Source of the DNA: Streptococcus sp. HMSC074B11
GTDB lineage: Bacteria; Bacillota; Bacilli; Lactobacillales; Streptococcaceae
NCBI RefSeq assembly: GCF_001808705.1
Contig: NZ_KV794288.1
Coordinates: 174,590-227,669 of the forward strand
DNA length: 53,080 nt
Direction of reading: 5' to 3'
The notes beneath the pieces were generated by a model. The model searched no databases. It saw nothing but the letters and a program-made list of their open reading frames with translations, and was not told the origin of the DNA. Numbering within the stretch: position 1 is the first letter of the stretch; each line of letters begins with the position of its first letter. A program made the translations under genes and the position numbers. Shown piece after piece: positions 38,396 through 47,897 of the stretch.

Positions 38396-38629
38396 TTACC
38401 TCCGAAATAAATCTTCATAATCTAAATCTAATACCTGCACAATCCTTTCTACCCATGGACTTTGAGGCATTCGTTGTTCCATCTTATAGTGACGAATCTT
38501 TTGATACAAACGATTCAATTCACTTGGATAGTGAAACTCTCCCGCAAACATTTTTCTGGTTAACTCAATCCAGCTGATATTTCTTTCAGCCAAAATAATG
38601 GACAAGTTCTCCCAAAATCGTTCAGCCAT
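38396..38629 (-). CDS. Small HTH-like DNA-binding protein
   Basis: 77 residues, helical. The pattern LSIILAERNISWIELTRKMF...ELNRLYQKIRHYKME and LDLDYEDLFRR at the end look like an XRE/Cro-like helix-turn-helix fold, though the recognition helix is not typical. A strong AGGAGAAG site precedes it. It is in an operon between the CAAX protease and the Spx-like gene. It may regulate ICE genes, but the family is not certain. Confidence 0.6.
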   Translation of the reverse strand: MAERFWENLSIILAERNISWIELTRKMFAGEFHYPSELNRLYQKIRHYKMEQRMPQSPWVERIVQVLDLDYEDLFRR

Positions 38630-38641
38630 ATTGCTTCTCCT

Positions 38642-39022
38642 TTAGTTAGATAAATAATGTGTTTGTACCATGTAAATCAATTGTTTCGTATCTCTTGGCA
38701 ATAAAGCTCTAGCTTCTTCCAAATTCAGATTTGGATAAACTCGCTTATTTGAAACCGCAAGAGGAAGTCTGATGGTTAGTTCAGGATTTTTTAAAATCAT
38801 CTCAACAAAATCCGTTAATTTTAGATTGTCTCGGTTCTTAAATCGTAATAAATTGGGAGATAAAAATTCAAAACAATCTGAAGAATAGCTCATCAGCTCA
38901 ATTAATTTGTCCTTTGTCATTTCAGAAACTGAATGACAAGATACCTCGATGCCATAGTTTTGGAAGAAGTCTAAAAGAAGTTGATTTCTTTGGCTATTTT
39001 TACTTAGATAGAGATCAATCAT
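38642..39022 (-). CDS. Spx-like (ArsC-fold) protein lacking the redox cysteines
   Basis: 126 residues aligned with Spx over the full length: IDLYLSKNSQRNQLLLDFF corresponds to the Spx start (TLYTSPSCTSCRKA), MTKDKLIELMSYSSDCFEFLS to its second helix, and FVEMILKNPELTIRLPLAVSNKR to the Arg-Pro segment. The Cys-x-x-Cys redox switch is replaced by Ser-x-x-Asn. Spx binds the alpha subunit of RNA polymerase and responds to thiol stress; this relative could bind polymerase without a redox switch. Its ATG overlaps the previous stop (ATGA). Family assignment is by my alignment by eye. Confidence 0.7.
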   Translation of the reverse strand: MIDLYLSKNSQRNQLLLDFFQNYGIEVSCHSVSEMTKDKLIELMSYSSDCFEFLSPNLLRFKNRDNLKLTDFVEMILKNPELTIRLPLAVSNKRVYPNLNLEEARALLPRDTKQLIYMVQTHYLSN

Positions 39023-39464
39023 GGGATACCTCCCAAAGATTCGGTTCCATTTGATATTCTGATACGATTAAGGAATCTAATAAATTTGCGAAGTTAATCG
39101 GTTGCTTGTCTTCATCATAAGCTTTGACAGTTACTTGGGTTGTAAGTATTCCCTCTTTTCCCTCGGCTCGATAGCCTTGTCCATATAAAACAAAAACAAG
39201 ATTTTGATGATCATCTACAAAGGCATCAGCTCCGTTCTTTATATCCTGACTTTCAAGGAATTCCATAACGTTTTGAAGATAGGATTCGTAAAATAGGGGG
39301 TAGTTGTGTTTTTTATGGTAATCATCTAAAAATGTCACCTCAAACTCACATGGATAATTGGGCATTAAAAATATTTGTTCATCCAGCTGTTTGATTTCTG
39401 CATCATGTAATTCTGTTTCTAATTCGTCACAATCTAGTATTGACTCTTTATTTAAAGCTTTCAT
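39015..39464 (-). CDS. Conserved ICE protein of unknown function
   Basis: 149 residues, acidic, no membrane segment or signal. No known domain is recognised; it contains PNYPCEFEVTFLDDYHKKHNYP and an AFVDDHQNLVFVLYGQGYR strand region suggesting an alpha/beta fold. It overlaps the methyltransferase end by 17 bases and the Spx-like start by 8, so the group is one operon. Its position next to the methyltransferase is typical of Tn5252-like elements. Confidence 0.7.
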   Translation of the reverse strand: MKALNKESILDCDELETELHDAEIKQLDEQIFLMPNYPCEFEVTFLDDYHKKHNYPLFYESYLQNVMEFLESQDIKNGADAFVDDHQNLVFVLYGQGYRAEGKEGILTTQVTVKAYDEDKQPINFANLLDSLIVSEYQMEPNLWEVSHD

Positions 39465-40806
39465 CTTTTTCCTCTATTTCTTTTAATTTCTTTGCGATTG
39501 CGGCAATCACAGGAACGGTTACACTATTACCAGCTTGTTTATAAAGCTGACTATTACTAGAGACTTTTCTAGCAGCTTCAAAAGCCCAATCAGGAAAGCC
39601 CTGCAAGCGAAAACACTCTTTAGGAGTGATTCGTCGTATTCTCAAACGGTAAAATTGTCCATCTATTAAGACACCGGCTACATGATAAACTTGTTTATCT
39701 TCTCCTTCATAACTAGCCACTACTACTCCCATTTGACCACTAGTTGTCAAGGTATTAGCTATACTTTTTCCAACTCTACCACGCCGATACTGAGAACTTG
39801 GTCTTTCTAAATTGATTGAATCTCCAATCTCTGCTTGAGCATATCCTTTTTTAGTTGCCTCCCGAACTTTTAGAAATTGGATTGGTTCTGGAATCAGTAT
39901 TTTAGGGATTTTATCTCCACCTTGCATTGTAGTCAGTGTTGGAGATAAGCCCTCACTTCCATAGACGCGACCAGTTTCCTTAAAGCTAGTGGGTAAATCT
40001 CCAACAACGACAATACCATGGCGATCCTGTGTATTTAAAGTAAACATTGGCTCTTGATTATCCTTAAAACGTCTACAATTTTGTCTTTTTTCTAATCTAT
40101 CTGGAGTCATACAAGGAACCGCAACTTTAAATCCTTCTCCTTTTCCACGAACTAAGGTTGGCGCAAGACCTTCTGAATAATACACTTTACCGCTCATGCC
40201 ACTTTTTGATGGATTCAAATTCCCTAGTGTTTTTAAAGTCTCAGAGTTAGTTGCTTGACCTTCTCGTCTGAAAGGAAATAAGAGTCTGGTACCTTTCTTT
40301 CTAGAATGTCCGATAATAAATACCCTTTCTCTATTTTGGGGAACGCCAAAATCCTTACTGTTAAGCACCTGCCACTCAACATCAAACCCCAACTCATCAA
40401 GTGTGGTAAGGATTGTGGTGAACGTCCGTCCCTTATCGTGATTGAGTAGGCCTTTAACATTTTCAAGAAAAAGAAAACGTGGTTGGATTTGTTTGGCCGC
40501 CCGAGCAATTTCAAAGAACAAAGTTCCTCTAGTATCTTCAAATCCCAATCGTCTTCCTGCGATTGAAAATGCTTGACAAGGGAATCCCCCACAGATGATA
40601 TCGACTTTCCCTCTAAGTTTTTTAAATTCGTCATCTGAAACATCTCGTATGTCATGAAATTCTATTTCTCCTTCTGTTTGAAAAATGGACTTATAAGATT
40701 TCCTAGCAAATTTATCAATCTCACAAAATCCAATACACTCGTGTCCGACACTTTCCATTCCTAGTCGAAATCCACCTATACCTGAAAATAAATCAATAAA
40801 TCTCAT
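39448..40806 (-). CDS. DNA cytosine-5 methyltransferase (orphan, Tn5252 type)
   Basis: 452 residues. Motif I IDLFSGIGGFRLG (3-15), motif IV GGFPCQAFS with catalytic Cys77, motif VI LENVKG (114-119), motif VIII QNRERVFIIG (157-166), a target-recognition region of about 200 residues, then LQGFPDWAF and QAGNSVTVPV (motif X). Intact. No restriction endonuclease gene is next to it, so it is an orphan, thought to protect the element on entry into a new host; Tn5252 carries such a cytosine methyltransferase. The recognition site cannot be read from sequence. It overlaps the small peptide gene by four bases (ATGA). Confidence 0.93.
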   Translation of the reverse strand: MRFIDLFSGIGGFRLGMESVGHECIGFCEIDKFARKSYKSIFQTEGEIEFHDIRDVSDDEFKKLRGKVDIICGGFPCQAFSIAGRRLGFEDTRGTLFFEIARAAKQIQPRFLFLENVKGLLNHDKGRTFTTILTTLDELGFDVEWQVLNSKDFGVPQNRERVFIIGHSRKKGTRLLFPFRREGQATNSETLKTLGNLNPSKSGMSGKVYYSEGLAPTLVRGKGEGFKVAVPCMTPDRLEKRQNCRRFKDNQEPMFTLNTQDRHGIVVVGDLPTSFKETGRVYGSEGLSPTLTTMQGGDKIPKILIPEPIQFLKVREATKKGYAQAEIGDSINLERPSSQYRRGRVGKSIANTLTTSGQMGVVVASYEGEDKQVYHVAGVLIDGQFYRLRIRRITPKECFRLQGFPDWAFEAARKVSSNSQLYKQAGNSVTVPVIAAIAKKLKEIEEKDESFK

Positions 40807-40904
40807 TTCTTGAGCACCCCTTTCTTATCGACTACCATTGTCAGAACTGTCACTCCACTTGAAATGACAATAAGCATAACTAATATCCACTCGATTGGCG
40901 ACAT
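40803..40904 (-). CDS. 33-residue membrane peptide before the methyltransferase
   Basis: ATG at 40904 with GGAGGTGGTTAA directly upstream; protein MSPIEWILVMLIVISSGVT... ending KKGVLKK, one membrane helix (about 5-25) and a basic tail. The stop TGA overlaps the methyltransferase ATG (ATGA), and its ATG follows the rep stop, so it is translationally coupled to both. The excellent ribosome site argues for real expression. Function unknown. Confidence 0.75.
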   Translation of the reverse strand: MSPIEWILVMLIVISSGVTVLTMVVDKKGVLKK

Positions 40905-41684
40905 TTAACCACCTCCTTTTCTAACACGGTTATTCCAAACGGAATATAGACCGTTAAACACAAATTCAGCAAGTACTTCCGCACGTCGAACAAAGCGAAC
41001 ATTGTCAAGAGCATACTGATAAATTCTTTCAAAATCAGTCATAGCTATTTCACTGGCAGCTTCAGAAAAACCTTCTCGTCTAAATTGATCTTGCACCAAT
41101 CCCCAAATATAATCTCGATCATATTTTGTGACCTTTTCTACTTTTCTTCTCAAAATAGGTTGAGAATTCCTTTCTTCCTCTTCCTCAATAAATAAAGATT
41201 CAGTCTCACTATATTTAGTCTCACTAACTTCAGTCTCACTAGGGGCTGAATATGAGACGGGGGCCGTTTCATTTTTAACCTGCCCTAGTCTTTTTTTAAC
41301 ACTAGGCCTGTTTGAATTACCTACTGGGGTAGAAGACAATTCCCCTAAATAAATCTTATTAGCTAGTCTTCCTTTCTCACTTGAAGACTGTTGAACTTCA
41401 TCAATTAAGTCATATTCTTTAAGAATTTTTTTGATAGACAGTAATTTTGACTTCGAACAACCTAACAGTCTCATCAGTTTAGAATTAGAAAATACTAAAT
41501 AAACCGCCCCTTCTTCATCTATCCAACCACGACTGAGAGATAATTCTAAACGATCTTTTAAAATAGAATAAGCCACCTTTACTTCTAGCTTCATATCCAT
41601 ATATTTCTCATCCTCAAAAAGAATTTTAGGTAATTTATAATACCGTTCTGAAGTTTGGTATTGATTTGCGGTAATTCGTTTCAT
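40905..41684 (-). CDS. RepA_N-family replication initiator of the ICE
   Basis: 259 residues. The N-terminal ~115 residues (ERYYKLPKILFEDEKYMDMKLEVKVAYSILKDRLELS, then a winged-helix region VYLVFSNSKLMRLLGCSKSKLLSIKKILKEY) match the RepA_N initiator fold. The middle is Ser/Glu-rich linker; the C-terminal ~70 residues are helical with YIWGLVQDQFRREGF. In ICEs such a gene can support replication of the excised circle. Its place as first large gene next to the attachment end is typical of Tn5252-like elements. It overlaps the upstream small gene by four bases. Confidence 0.85.
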   Translation of the reverse strand: MKRITANQYQTSERYYKLPKILFEDEKYMDMKLEVKVAYSILKDRLELSLSRGWIDEEGAVYLVFSNSKLMRLLGCSKSKLLSIKKILKEYDLIDEVQQSSSEKGRLANKIYLGELSSTPVGNSNRPSVKKRLGQVKNETAPVSYSAPSETEVSETKYSETESLFIEEEEERNSQPILRRKVEKVTKYDRDYIWGLVQDQFRREGFSEAASEIAMTDFERIYQYALDNVRFVRRAEVLAEFVFNGLYSVWNNRVRKGGG

Positions 41685-41854
41685 AGCGCTCCTCCTAGTT
41701 CTTTGAGTATTAAATCTCCACTTGATTCCAATAGAACCAAGCCACTTTTTTCTAATTCAGCCATCAGAGAGATGGCTTCAACAATATCAATTCCCATTTC
41801 ACGTACTAAAAATGAAATGACAATATAGCGTGATGATTGTAATTCTTTTGTCAT
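41681..41854 (-). CDS. Small ICE protein preceding the rep gene
   Basis: 57 residues from ATG at 41854, which follows GGAGGGAAA. The frame is open upstream to 41947 (88 residues), but that part crosses a terminator hairpin (41871-41901) and has only a weak site. The protein (MTKELQSSRYIVISFL) is mostly helical with EMGIDIVEAISLMAELEKSG. Function unknown. It begins the rep-methyltransferase operon. Confidence 0.7.
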   Translation of the reverse strand: MTKELQSSRYIVISFLVREMGIDIVEAISLMAELEKSGLVLLESSGDLILKELGGAL

Positions 41855-41870
41855 TTTCCCTCCTGAAAAT

Positions 41871-41901
41871 AAAAAAAGGAGAACAATATTCAATTGTTCT
41901 C
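41871..41901 (-). terminator. Attenuator-like hairpin before the rep operon
   Basis: GAGAACAAT and ATTGTTCTC pair perfectly around a five-base loop and are followed on the minus strand by seven T. It lies between the leader and the first gene of its own operon, and the frame (Met near 41930 to the gene) reads through it, so it may work as an attenuator. Confidence 0.7.
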
Positions 41902-41952
41902 TCTTTAGATAAATATTTATTGTTGTATTCATTTTTCCGATGCGCAAACGAC

Positions 41953-42024
41953 ATCTACAAATACATATACATCTATGTGCCTTTTTAGGACTTTTTTGAC
42001 GTCAAAATTGCCTTTATCTACAAA
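41953..42024. repeat. Palindrome and direct repeats beside the attachment site
   Basis: TTTTGACGTCAAAA at 41994-42007 is a perfect 14-base palindrome. ATCTACAAA occurs at 41953-41961 and again at 42016-42024, on both sides of it. They lie between the rep promoter region and the attachment-like site. Possible operator, integrase arm or initiator site; none proved. Confidence 0.5.
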
Positions 42025-42062
42025 GACAAAATGCTTGTAAAATAGCTTAAAATCAAGGATTT

Positions 42063-43436
<1,374 letters not shown>

Positions 43437-43447
43437 CTATCAGCCGA

Positions 43448-43480
43448 CAAAAAAAAGACGGCAACTGTTCTGTTACCATC
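43448..43480 (-). terminator. Terminator of the DUF1002 gene
   Basis: GATGGTAAC pairs with GTTGCCGTC (two wobbles) around AGAACA, with eight T after it on the minus strand. It lies 20 bases after the stop at 43500. Confidence 0.8.
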
Positions 43481-43481
43481 T

Positions 43482-43510
43482 ATTATACCATGAATTAGCC
43501 TAAGCACCAA
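43482..43510 (-). promoter_or_regulatory. Promoter of rlmCD
   Basis: TTGGTG (505-510), 17 bases, TGG-TATAAT (482-487) on the minus strand. The -35 sits within the last codons of the DUF1002 gene and the start point would fall at the first base of the terminator hairpin, so terminator and new transcript overlap. Confidence 0.65.
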
Positions 43511-44474
43511 AACTCTTGAAAAAGTTTACAATTGCTTGCCAAATAGCACTGAGAATATTGCCCCCATCCTCAAATGCTTTATTAGCATCAAAGTTAAGGT
43601 CAATATTGCTGAAACTATCACCTGCTTGTGCAACGATACTTTGTTTCAAATCTTTTAGGGTCTTTGTGAAGTCTTCGTTATTCAGAATATCACTCTTTGA
43701 AAGATTAAAGGCAAAGTTGATGATGATATTGATCTGATTTCCTGTTATAACCTGATCTAGCTTATAATTTTTCAATGTATCTTCTACAATCTTACGAACA
43801 TCATCTTCAGTAAGCTCACCCTTGGACTCTTTAGCCTTAGCGATAGCAGATTTGATATCGGCAAGGGCTACATTGAGTTTATTAGCATCATAGCCTGATT
43901 TGTCCTTGTTTTCATCGTTGATGTCTGACAAGGCTTTTAGCTCTTCCTGAGCTAAGTCTTTATTTTCTTGAGGAAGTTGAACACCATTAGCTTCTAATGA
44001 ATAGTAAATACCTGCTAGGGCACTTTCACCTGTTACAGGGATTGGTGCCGCAACGGTGATACGCGCGTGCTCCACACCCAAGGTAACAGCAGCATTACGG
44101 TACATATCTTGCGTCACTTTAGTGATATTTTCAGGCGTTTCAATCTTCACTTCAAGTGGAGATTTTTCACCCAATTTTTGAATTTTTGCAGATGAATAGA
44201 GCTGGAGACTTGAGTCATTGGCGACGTTCATAATCTTTGAGTAGACATCTGGCGTCATAGTCTTCAGTTCTTTGGTATCTGTAGAGGCATTATAGCCGAG
44301 TTTTTTTAAGGTTTGATTTTTTTGATCCTCTGTTAATGATGAACCCAAGACGTACTCAGGTTGAACATAAGTTTCATCAATGACTTTTTGAACATCAGTG
44401 GCTGCTTGAGCGCTTTGCAAAGTTGCAACTGCTAAAAGAACTGCAGCACTAGTCAGAAAGAATTTCTTTCGCAT
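43500..44474 (-). CDS. Secreted DUF1002-family protein
   Basis: 324 residues. A cleavable signal peptide (MRKKFFLTSAAVLLAVATLQSAQA, about 24 residues) and then a soluble helical domain with AHGVEHARITVAAPIPVTGESALAGIY-type DUF1002 motif near 130-160. The end has a short hydrophobic patch (AIWQAIVNFFKSF). It lies between pvaA and rlmCD as in pneumococcus. Function unknown. An RBS GAGGAACGTCTC precedes the ATG. Confidence 0.85.
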   Translation of the reverse strand: MRKKFFLTSAAVLLAVATLQSAQAATDVQKVIDETYVQPEYVLGSSLTEDQKNQTLKKLGYNASTDTKELKTMTPDVYSKIMNVANDSSLQLYSSAKIQKLGEKSPLEVKIETPENITKVTQDMYRNAAVTLGVEHARITVAAPIPVTGESALAGIYYSLEANGVQLPQENKDLAQEELKALSDINDENKDKSGYDANKLNVALADIKSAIAKAKESKGELTEDDVRKIVEDTLKNYKLDQVITGNQINIIINFAFNLSKSDILNNEDFTKTLKDLKQSIVAQAGDSFSNIDLNFDANKAFEDGGNILSAIWQAIVNFFKSFGA

Positions 44475-44526
44475 GAGACGTTCCTCCTTTTCCTATCTAG
44501 GATAGTCGATTAGCCTTAAAGAAAAC

Positions 44527-44558
44527 TTATAAAAGCACCTAGATTCTTCTAAGTGCTT
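44527..44558 (-). terminator. Terminator after the pvaA-like gene
   Basis: AAGCACTTAG and CTAGGTGCTT pair (one wobble) around a six-base loop, followed on the minus strand by TTTTATAAG. It starts inside the last codons of the gene. Confidence 0.75.
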
Positions 44559-45160
44559 AAAAATAGATTAAAAAATTTAATAATGTAAAGATTCAGTTGA
44601 ACCTGTCTAGAGTAATAATAGTTTCCACCATCCACATAGAGTTCTCCACCTTGAAAGATGGAAATTGGATTGACATAGCGATAGGTTTTCCCAGTTGTAT
44701 TTCCTAAAGTTGGTGCAACTGTATCTCTCGAATATTTCTTGGCTAGGGCAAGTGTATTTTCTTTCCCGTTTTGTGCGATAAAATCGATATAAGCTGGACC
44801 AAAGTTATAGGCCTGTACAGCAGTCCAAGCATCCACGCCCTTTTCTTGCGCTAAATACAGATTTTCTGTCAAGGTTTGAATCCCCTGACGAATACTACTC
44901 CTATTGTCAGAGATCGTATTTGTAGTACCGCTAGCAGACTCACTAGACTGCATCACGTCACTTTCTTTACCTTTGGTTTCGGTATAAATCATGGCCAGGA
45001 CCAGTTCTTCATTTGCTGGCGTATCTTGCTCACTTAAAACTTCTCGTACCAAGGATTGATAGGTCATGACCTGCTTAACATCCTGATACATGTGAAAAAG
45101 TTTATAGCCAGTAAATAATACAAGAACAAGTAGCAAGACCCTTCTTATAAATTTAAACAT
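44549..45160 (-). CDS. pvaA: PvaA-like secreted lysozyme-family protein
   Basis: 203 residues. An N-terminal membrane anchor/signal (about 5-22, [15 protein letters not shown]), then a lysozyme-like fold: catalytic-type Glu in [11 protein letters not shown] near 62, MQSSESASG and [11 protein letters not shown], as in PF13702. It resembles pneumococcal vaccine antigen PvaA, a surface protein. Its ATG is shared with the stop of the upstream gene (overlap 1 base). Murein-degrading activity is inferred. Confidence 0.85.
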   Translation of the reverse strand: MFKFIRRVLLLVLVLFTGYKLFHMYQDVKQVMTYQSLVREVLSEQDTPANEELVLAMIYTETKGKESDVMQSSESASGTTNTISDNRSSIRQGIQTLTENLYLAQEKGVDAWTAVQAYNFGPAYIDFIAQNGKENTLALAKKYSRDTVAPTLGNTTGKTYRYVNPISIFQGGELYVDGGNYYYSRQVQLNLYIIKFFNLFLST

Positions 45161-46134
45161 TATTTGCTTTGTATATCCTCGATGTTTTTGATTAAGATAG
45201 AGTAGGTTCCATTGTCATTTTGGATAAATTCGACCGACTCAGCATCTTGATAAATATTGTTGGGTACAATTAATTCAATCCCATTTGACAGAGAAAGTTT
45301 TTGGTTTTCAAATTTCTTTAATTGTCGACTTGCATCGATTTCATCAAATTGAACTGGCTCTGGCACTGCTTCCTTGACTTGGTCAATAAAGCTAAGACGT
45401 GCAGTGAGATTGTTGTCAAAAAGGTCATTTGCCAATTTTTCAGGAGACAATTCATTACTTTCTTCAAGGTTGTTGAAAATAGCAGACTTGACCTTGGATT
45501 GAAACTGGAAATCGTCTGTGTTGAATGTTTCTGCAATTCTCTGAGCCGTTTTTTCCAGTTCCTTGATTGACTTCTTAGGTGAAATCTTTGGCTGAGCCTG
45601 GATCAGATTCTCAGAAAAATAGTTTAAAAAAGTCCCGTTATACTTGATTCGTTTCTCAATCAGGTGATATTTTCGGCTTTGAAGATTGACCACCAAGGCC
45701 TCATCTGCGCCTGTACCAAATCCAGGAAGATTGTTTTGAGTTAGCTTGATTGGATTATCAACCTCTCCTCCAAGGTGAGTCAAGGTCTCACGCAGGGCAA
45801 TTCGCAAGAAAGCGAAATGCTCTACTCCTTCTTTAGAAAATTGCACAAAAATCAAGTCATTGGTCTTAAGATTTTCGGAAATGCTGAATTCCTCTTTCCA
45901 GAGGTTAGCCAGTGTCACCGATGTCTCCAATAAATCGTCTGTAATGTGATTGAAGAAGGGATTTTCTTCTTCGAAAATCCCAGTCTTAGCTTCATCCGAA
46001 TACACACGTTCGATTTTCTTGCGTAGGTATTCTTCGATTTTTGGAGTGATATTGAGAAATTTATCCGCTAGAAACAACTCGGTATCATCCGGACTGAACT
46101 GATGGATAATAGCTTTCTTAATATAAATGTCCAT
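45160..46134 (-). CDS. Nucleoid-associated (YejK/NdpA-like) protein
   Basis: 324 residues from ATG at 46134 ([13 protein letters not shown]), seven bases after the glyA stop with GAGGA 11 bases upstream; two further upstream Met codons overlap glyA and are less likely. [18 protein letters not shown] at the start and the [23 protein letters not shown] region are typical of the Gram-positive NdpA/YejK nucleoid protein family. Chromosomal housekeeping, unknown precise role. Confidence 0.85.
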   Translation of the reverse strand: MDIYIKKAIIHQFSPDDTELFLADKFLNITPKIEEYLRKKIERVYSDEAKTGIFEEENPFFNHITDDLLETSVTLANLWKEEFSISENLKTNDLIFVQFSKEGVEHFAFLRIALRETLTHLGGEVDNPIKLTQNNLPGFGTGADEALVVNLQSRKYHLIEKRIKYNGTFLNYFSENLIQAQPKISPKKSIKELEKTAQRIAETFNTDDFQFQSKVKSAIFNNLEESNELSPEKLANDLFDNNLTARLSFIDQVKEAVPEPVQFDEIDASRQLKKFENQKLSLSNGIELIVPNNIYQDAESVEFIQNDNGTYSILIKNIEDIQSK

Positions 46135-46141
46135 AAAAATT

Positions 46142-47398
46142 TTAGTCCTCATATAATGGGAAGGCATCTGTCAAGGCTTTGACTTCGCTTCTCACTTCTT
46201 CTAAAACAGCCTCATTTTCTGCATTTTTAAGGGTTTTAATGATAAGTTCAGCCACTTTACGGTTCTCTGCTTCACCAAAACCACGTGCAGTTGTTGCCGC
46301 TGCACCGATACGAATACCACTTGTCTTAAATGGTGACAATGTTTCGTAAGGGATTGAGTTTTTATTTAGGGTAATATTGACCTCATCTAGCAAGTTTTGA
46401 GCAACTTTTCCGTTTTCTACAACTTTTGTTACATCAACTAGGAAGAGGTGATTTTCAGTACCACCAGAGATAATACGGAAATCAGGGTCTTGCAAGAAGA
46501 CTTCTGCCATAGCCTTGCTGTTCTTAATAACATTTGCTGCATATTCCTTGAAGGCTGGGTCCAATACCTCTTTAAATGCAACAGCCTTAGCAGCAACAAC
46601 GTGCTCTAATGGTCCACCTTGGATACCTGGGAAGATAGCTGAGTTAATTTTCTTAGCAAGATCTTCGTCGTTGGTCAAAATCAAACCACCACGTGGACCA
46701 CGAAGGGTTTTGTGGGTCGTTGTTGTTGTAATATGTGCATAAGGCACTGGACTTGGATGAAGACCAGCAGCAACCAAGCCAGCAATATGAGCCATATCTA
46801 CCATGAGTTTAGCACCAACAGCATCTGCAATTTCACGGAATTTTGAAAAATCAATAATTTGAGAGTAGGCTGAAGCTCCTGCTACGATTAATTTTGGTCT
46901 TACTTCTTGTGCTTGTTTTAAGATAGCATCAAAGTCCAAGAGTTCTGTCTCAGGATCGACGCTATAAGAAACAAAATTGTAGGTTTGGCCTGAGAAACTT
47001 ACTGGAGCTCCGTGAGTCAAGTGACCACCTGCTGCCAAATCCATCCCCATGACCGTATCACCTGGCTCAATCAAGGCCATGTAAGCTGCACAGTTGGCTT
47101 GACTTCCTGAGTGAGGTTGGACATTGGCAAACTTTGCCCCGAAGATTTCTTTTGCACGTTCAATGGCTAGAGTTTCTACCACGTCTACTACATCGGTTCC
47201 ACCATAATAACGACGTCCTGGGTAGCCTTCGGCGTATTTATTGGTCAAGATAGACCCTTGAGCAGCCATAACAGCCTTAGAAACGACGTTTTCAGAGGCA
47301 ATTAACTCGATGTTGTTTTGTTGCCGTTCTTCTTCCTTAGCAATAGCATTCCAAAGATCTGCGTCATAAGCTTTAAAATCATCTTTGTCAAAAATCAT
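46142..47398 (-). CDS. glyA: Serine hydroxymethyltransferase
   Basis: 418 residues, full length. The PLP site [14 protein letters not shown] with its Lys near 226-235, [18 protein letters not shown] and GRRYYGG are all present. It converts serine and tetrahydrofolate to glycine and methylene-THF. It lies between the GNAT gene and the nucleoid protein gene. Confidence 0.98.
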   Translation of the reverse strand: MIFDKDDFKAYDADLWNAIAKEEERQQNNIELIASENVVSKAVMAAQGSILTNKYAEGYPGRRYYGGTDVVDVVETLAIERAKEIFGAKFANVQPHSGSQANCAAYMALIEPGDTVMGMDLAAGGHLTHGAPVSFSGQTYNFVSYSVDPETELLDFDAILKQAQEVRPKLIVAGASAYSQIIDFSKFREIADAVGAKLMVDMAHIAGLVAAGLHPSPVPYAHITTTTTHKTLRGPRGGLILTNDEDLAKKINSAIFPGIQGGPLEHVVAAKAVAFKEVLDPAFKEYAANVIKNSKAMAEVFLQDPDFRIISGGTENHLFLVDVTKVVENGKVAQNLLDEVNITLNKNSIPYETLSPFKTSGIRIGAAATTARGFGEAENRKVAELIIKTLKNAENEAVLEEVRSEVKALTDAFPLYED

Positions 47399-47464
47399 AG
47401 GTCTTCTCCTTTATAGTGTGACAGGTCTTTAGTTTGTTTTTACAACAAGAATATAAAACCCAAA

Positions 47465-47896
47465 CTAAAAAATGCGAATAAACCGTTTCTGCGTCTTATC
47501 GCAGGTATAACCAACTTTTTCATAGAAAGCATGCGCACCTAAACGATGGTCTGCAGAATTTAAGCGAATAAAGTTATAGCCTCGTTTTTTTGCTTCATGT
47601 TCCAAGCCTTGGAGTAAAGTTTTTCCGATACCCTGCCCCTGTGTTTGAGGCAAAACAGCTAAAGCTAGGATATTAAAACCTGGTTTTGAATAAAGGGATT
47701 CATAAACCTCGGCATGAACATAACCAAGTAAGTCATGGCTGGTCGAATCCTCAAACCCCAGTAGGTAATGATGTGAGTCTTGAGATAACTTAGCTAGTTG
47801 ACTAGCCGTTTCCTCTAAACTAAATGAATAACCTAAAGCTTCTTTATTAATCTCACAAATAGCTGCAACATCTGTTGTTTTCAAATCACGTAGCAT
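47465..47896 (-). CDS. GNAT-family N-acetyltransferase
   Basis: 143 residues from ATG at 47896 after GAGGAGGTATAAT. The acetyl-CoA loop is LPQTQGQGIGKTLLQGL near 90-106; the C-terminal GAHAFYEKVGY is typical of the family. The substrate is unknown. The start lies one base from the upstream gene's stop, so the two are translationally coupled. Confidence 0.9.
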   Translation of the reverse strand: MLRDLKTTDVAAICEINKEALGYSFSLEETASQLAKLSQDSHHYLLGFEDSTSHDLLGYVHAEVYESLYSKPGFNILALAVLPQTQGQGIGKTLLQGLEHEAKKRGYNFIRLNSADHRLGAHAFYEKVGYTCDKTQKRFIRIF

Positions 47897-47897
47897 A

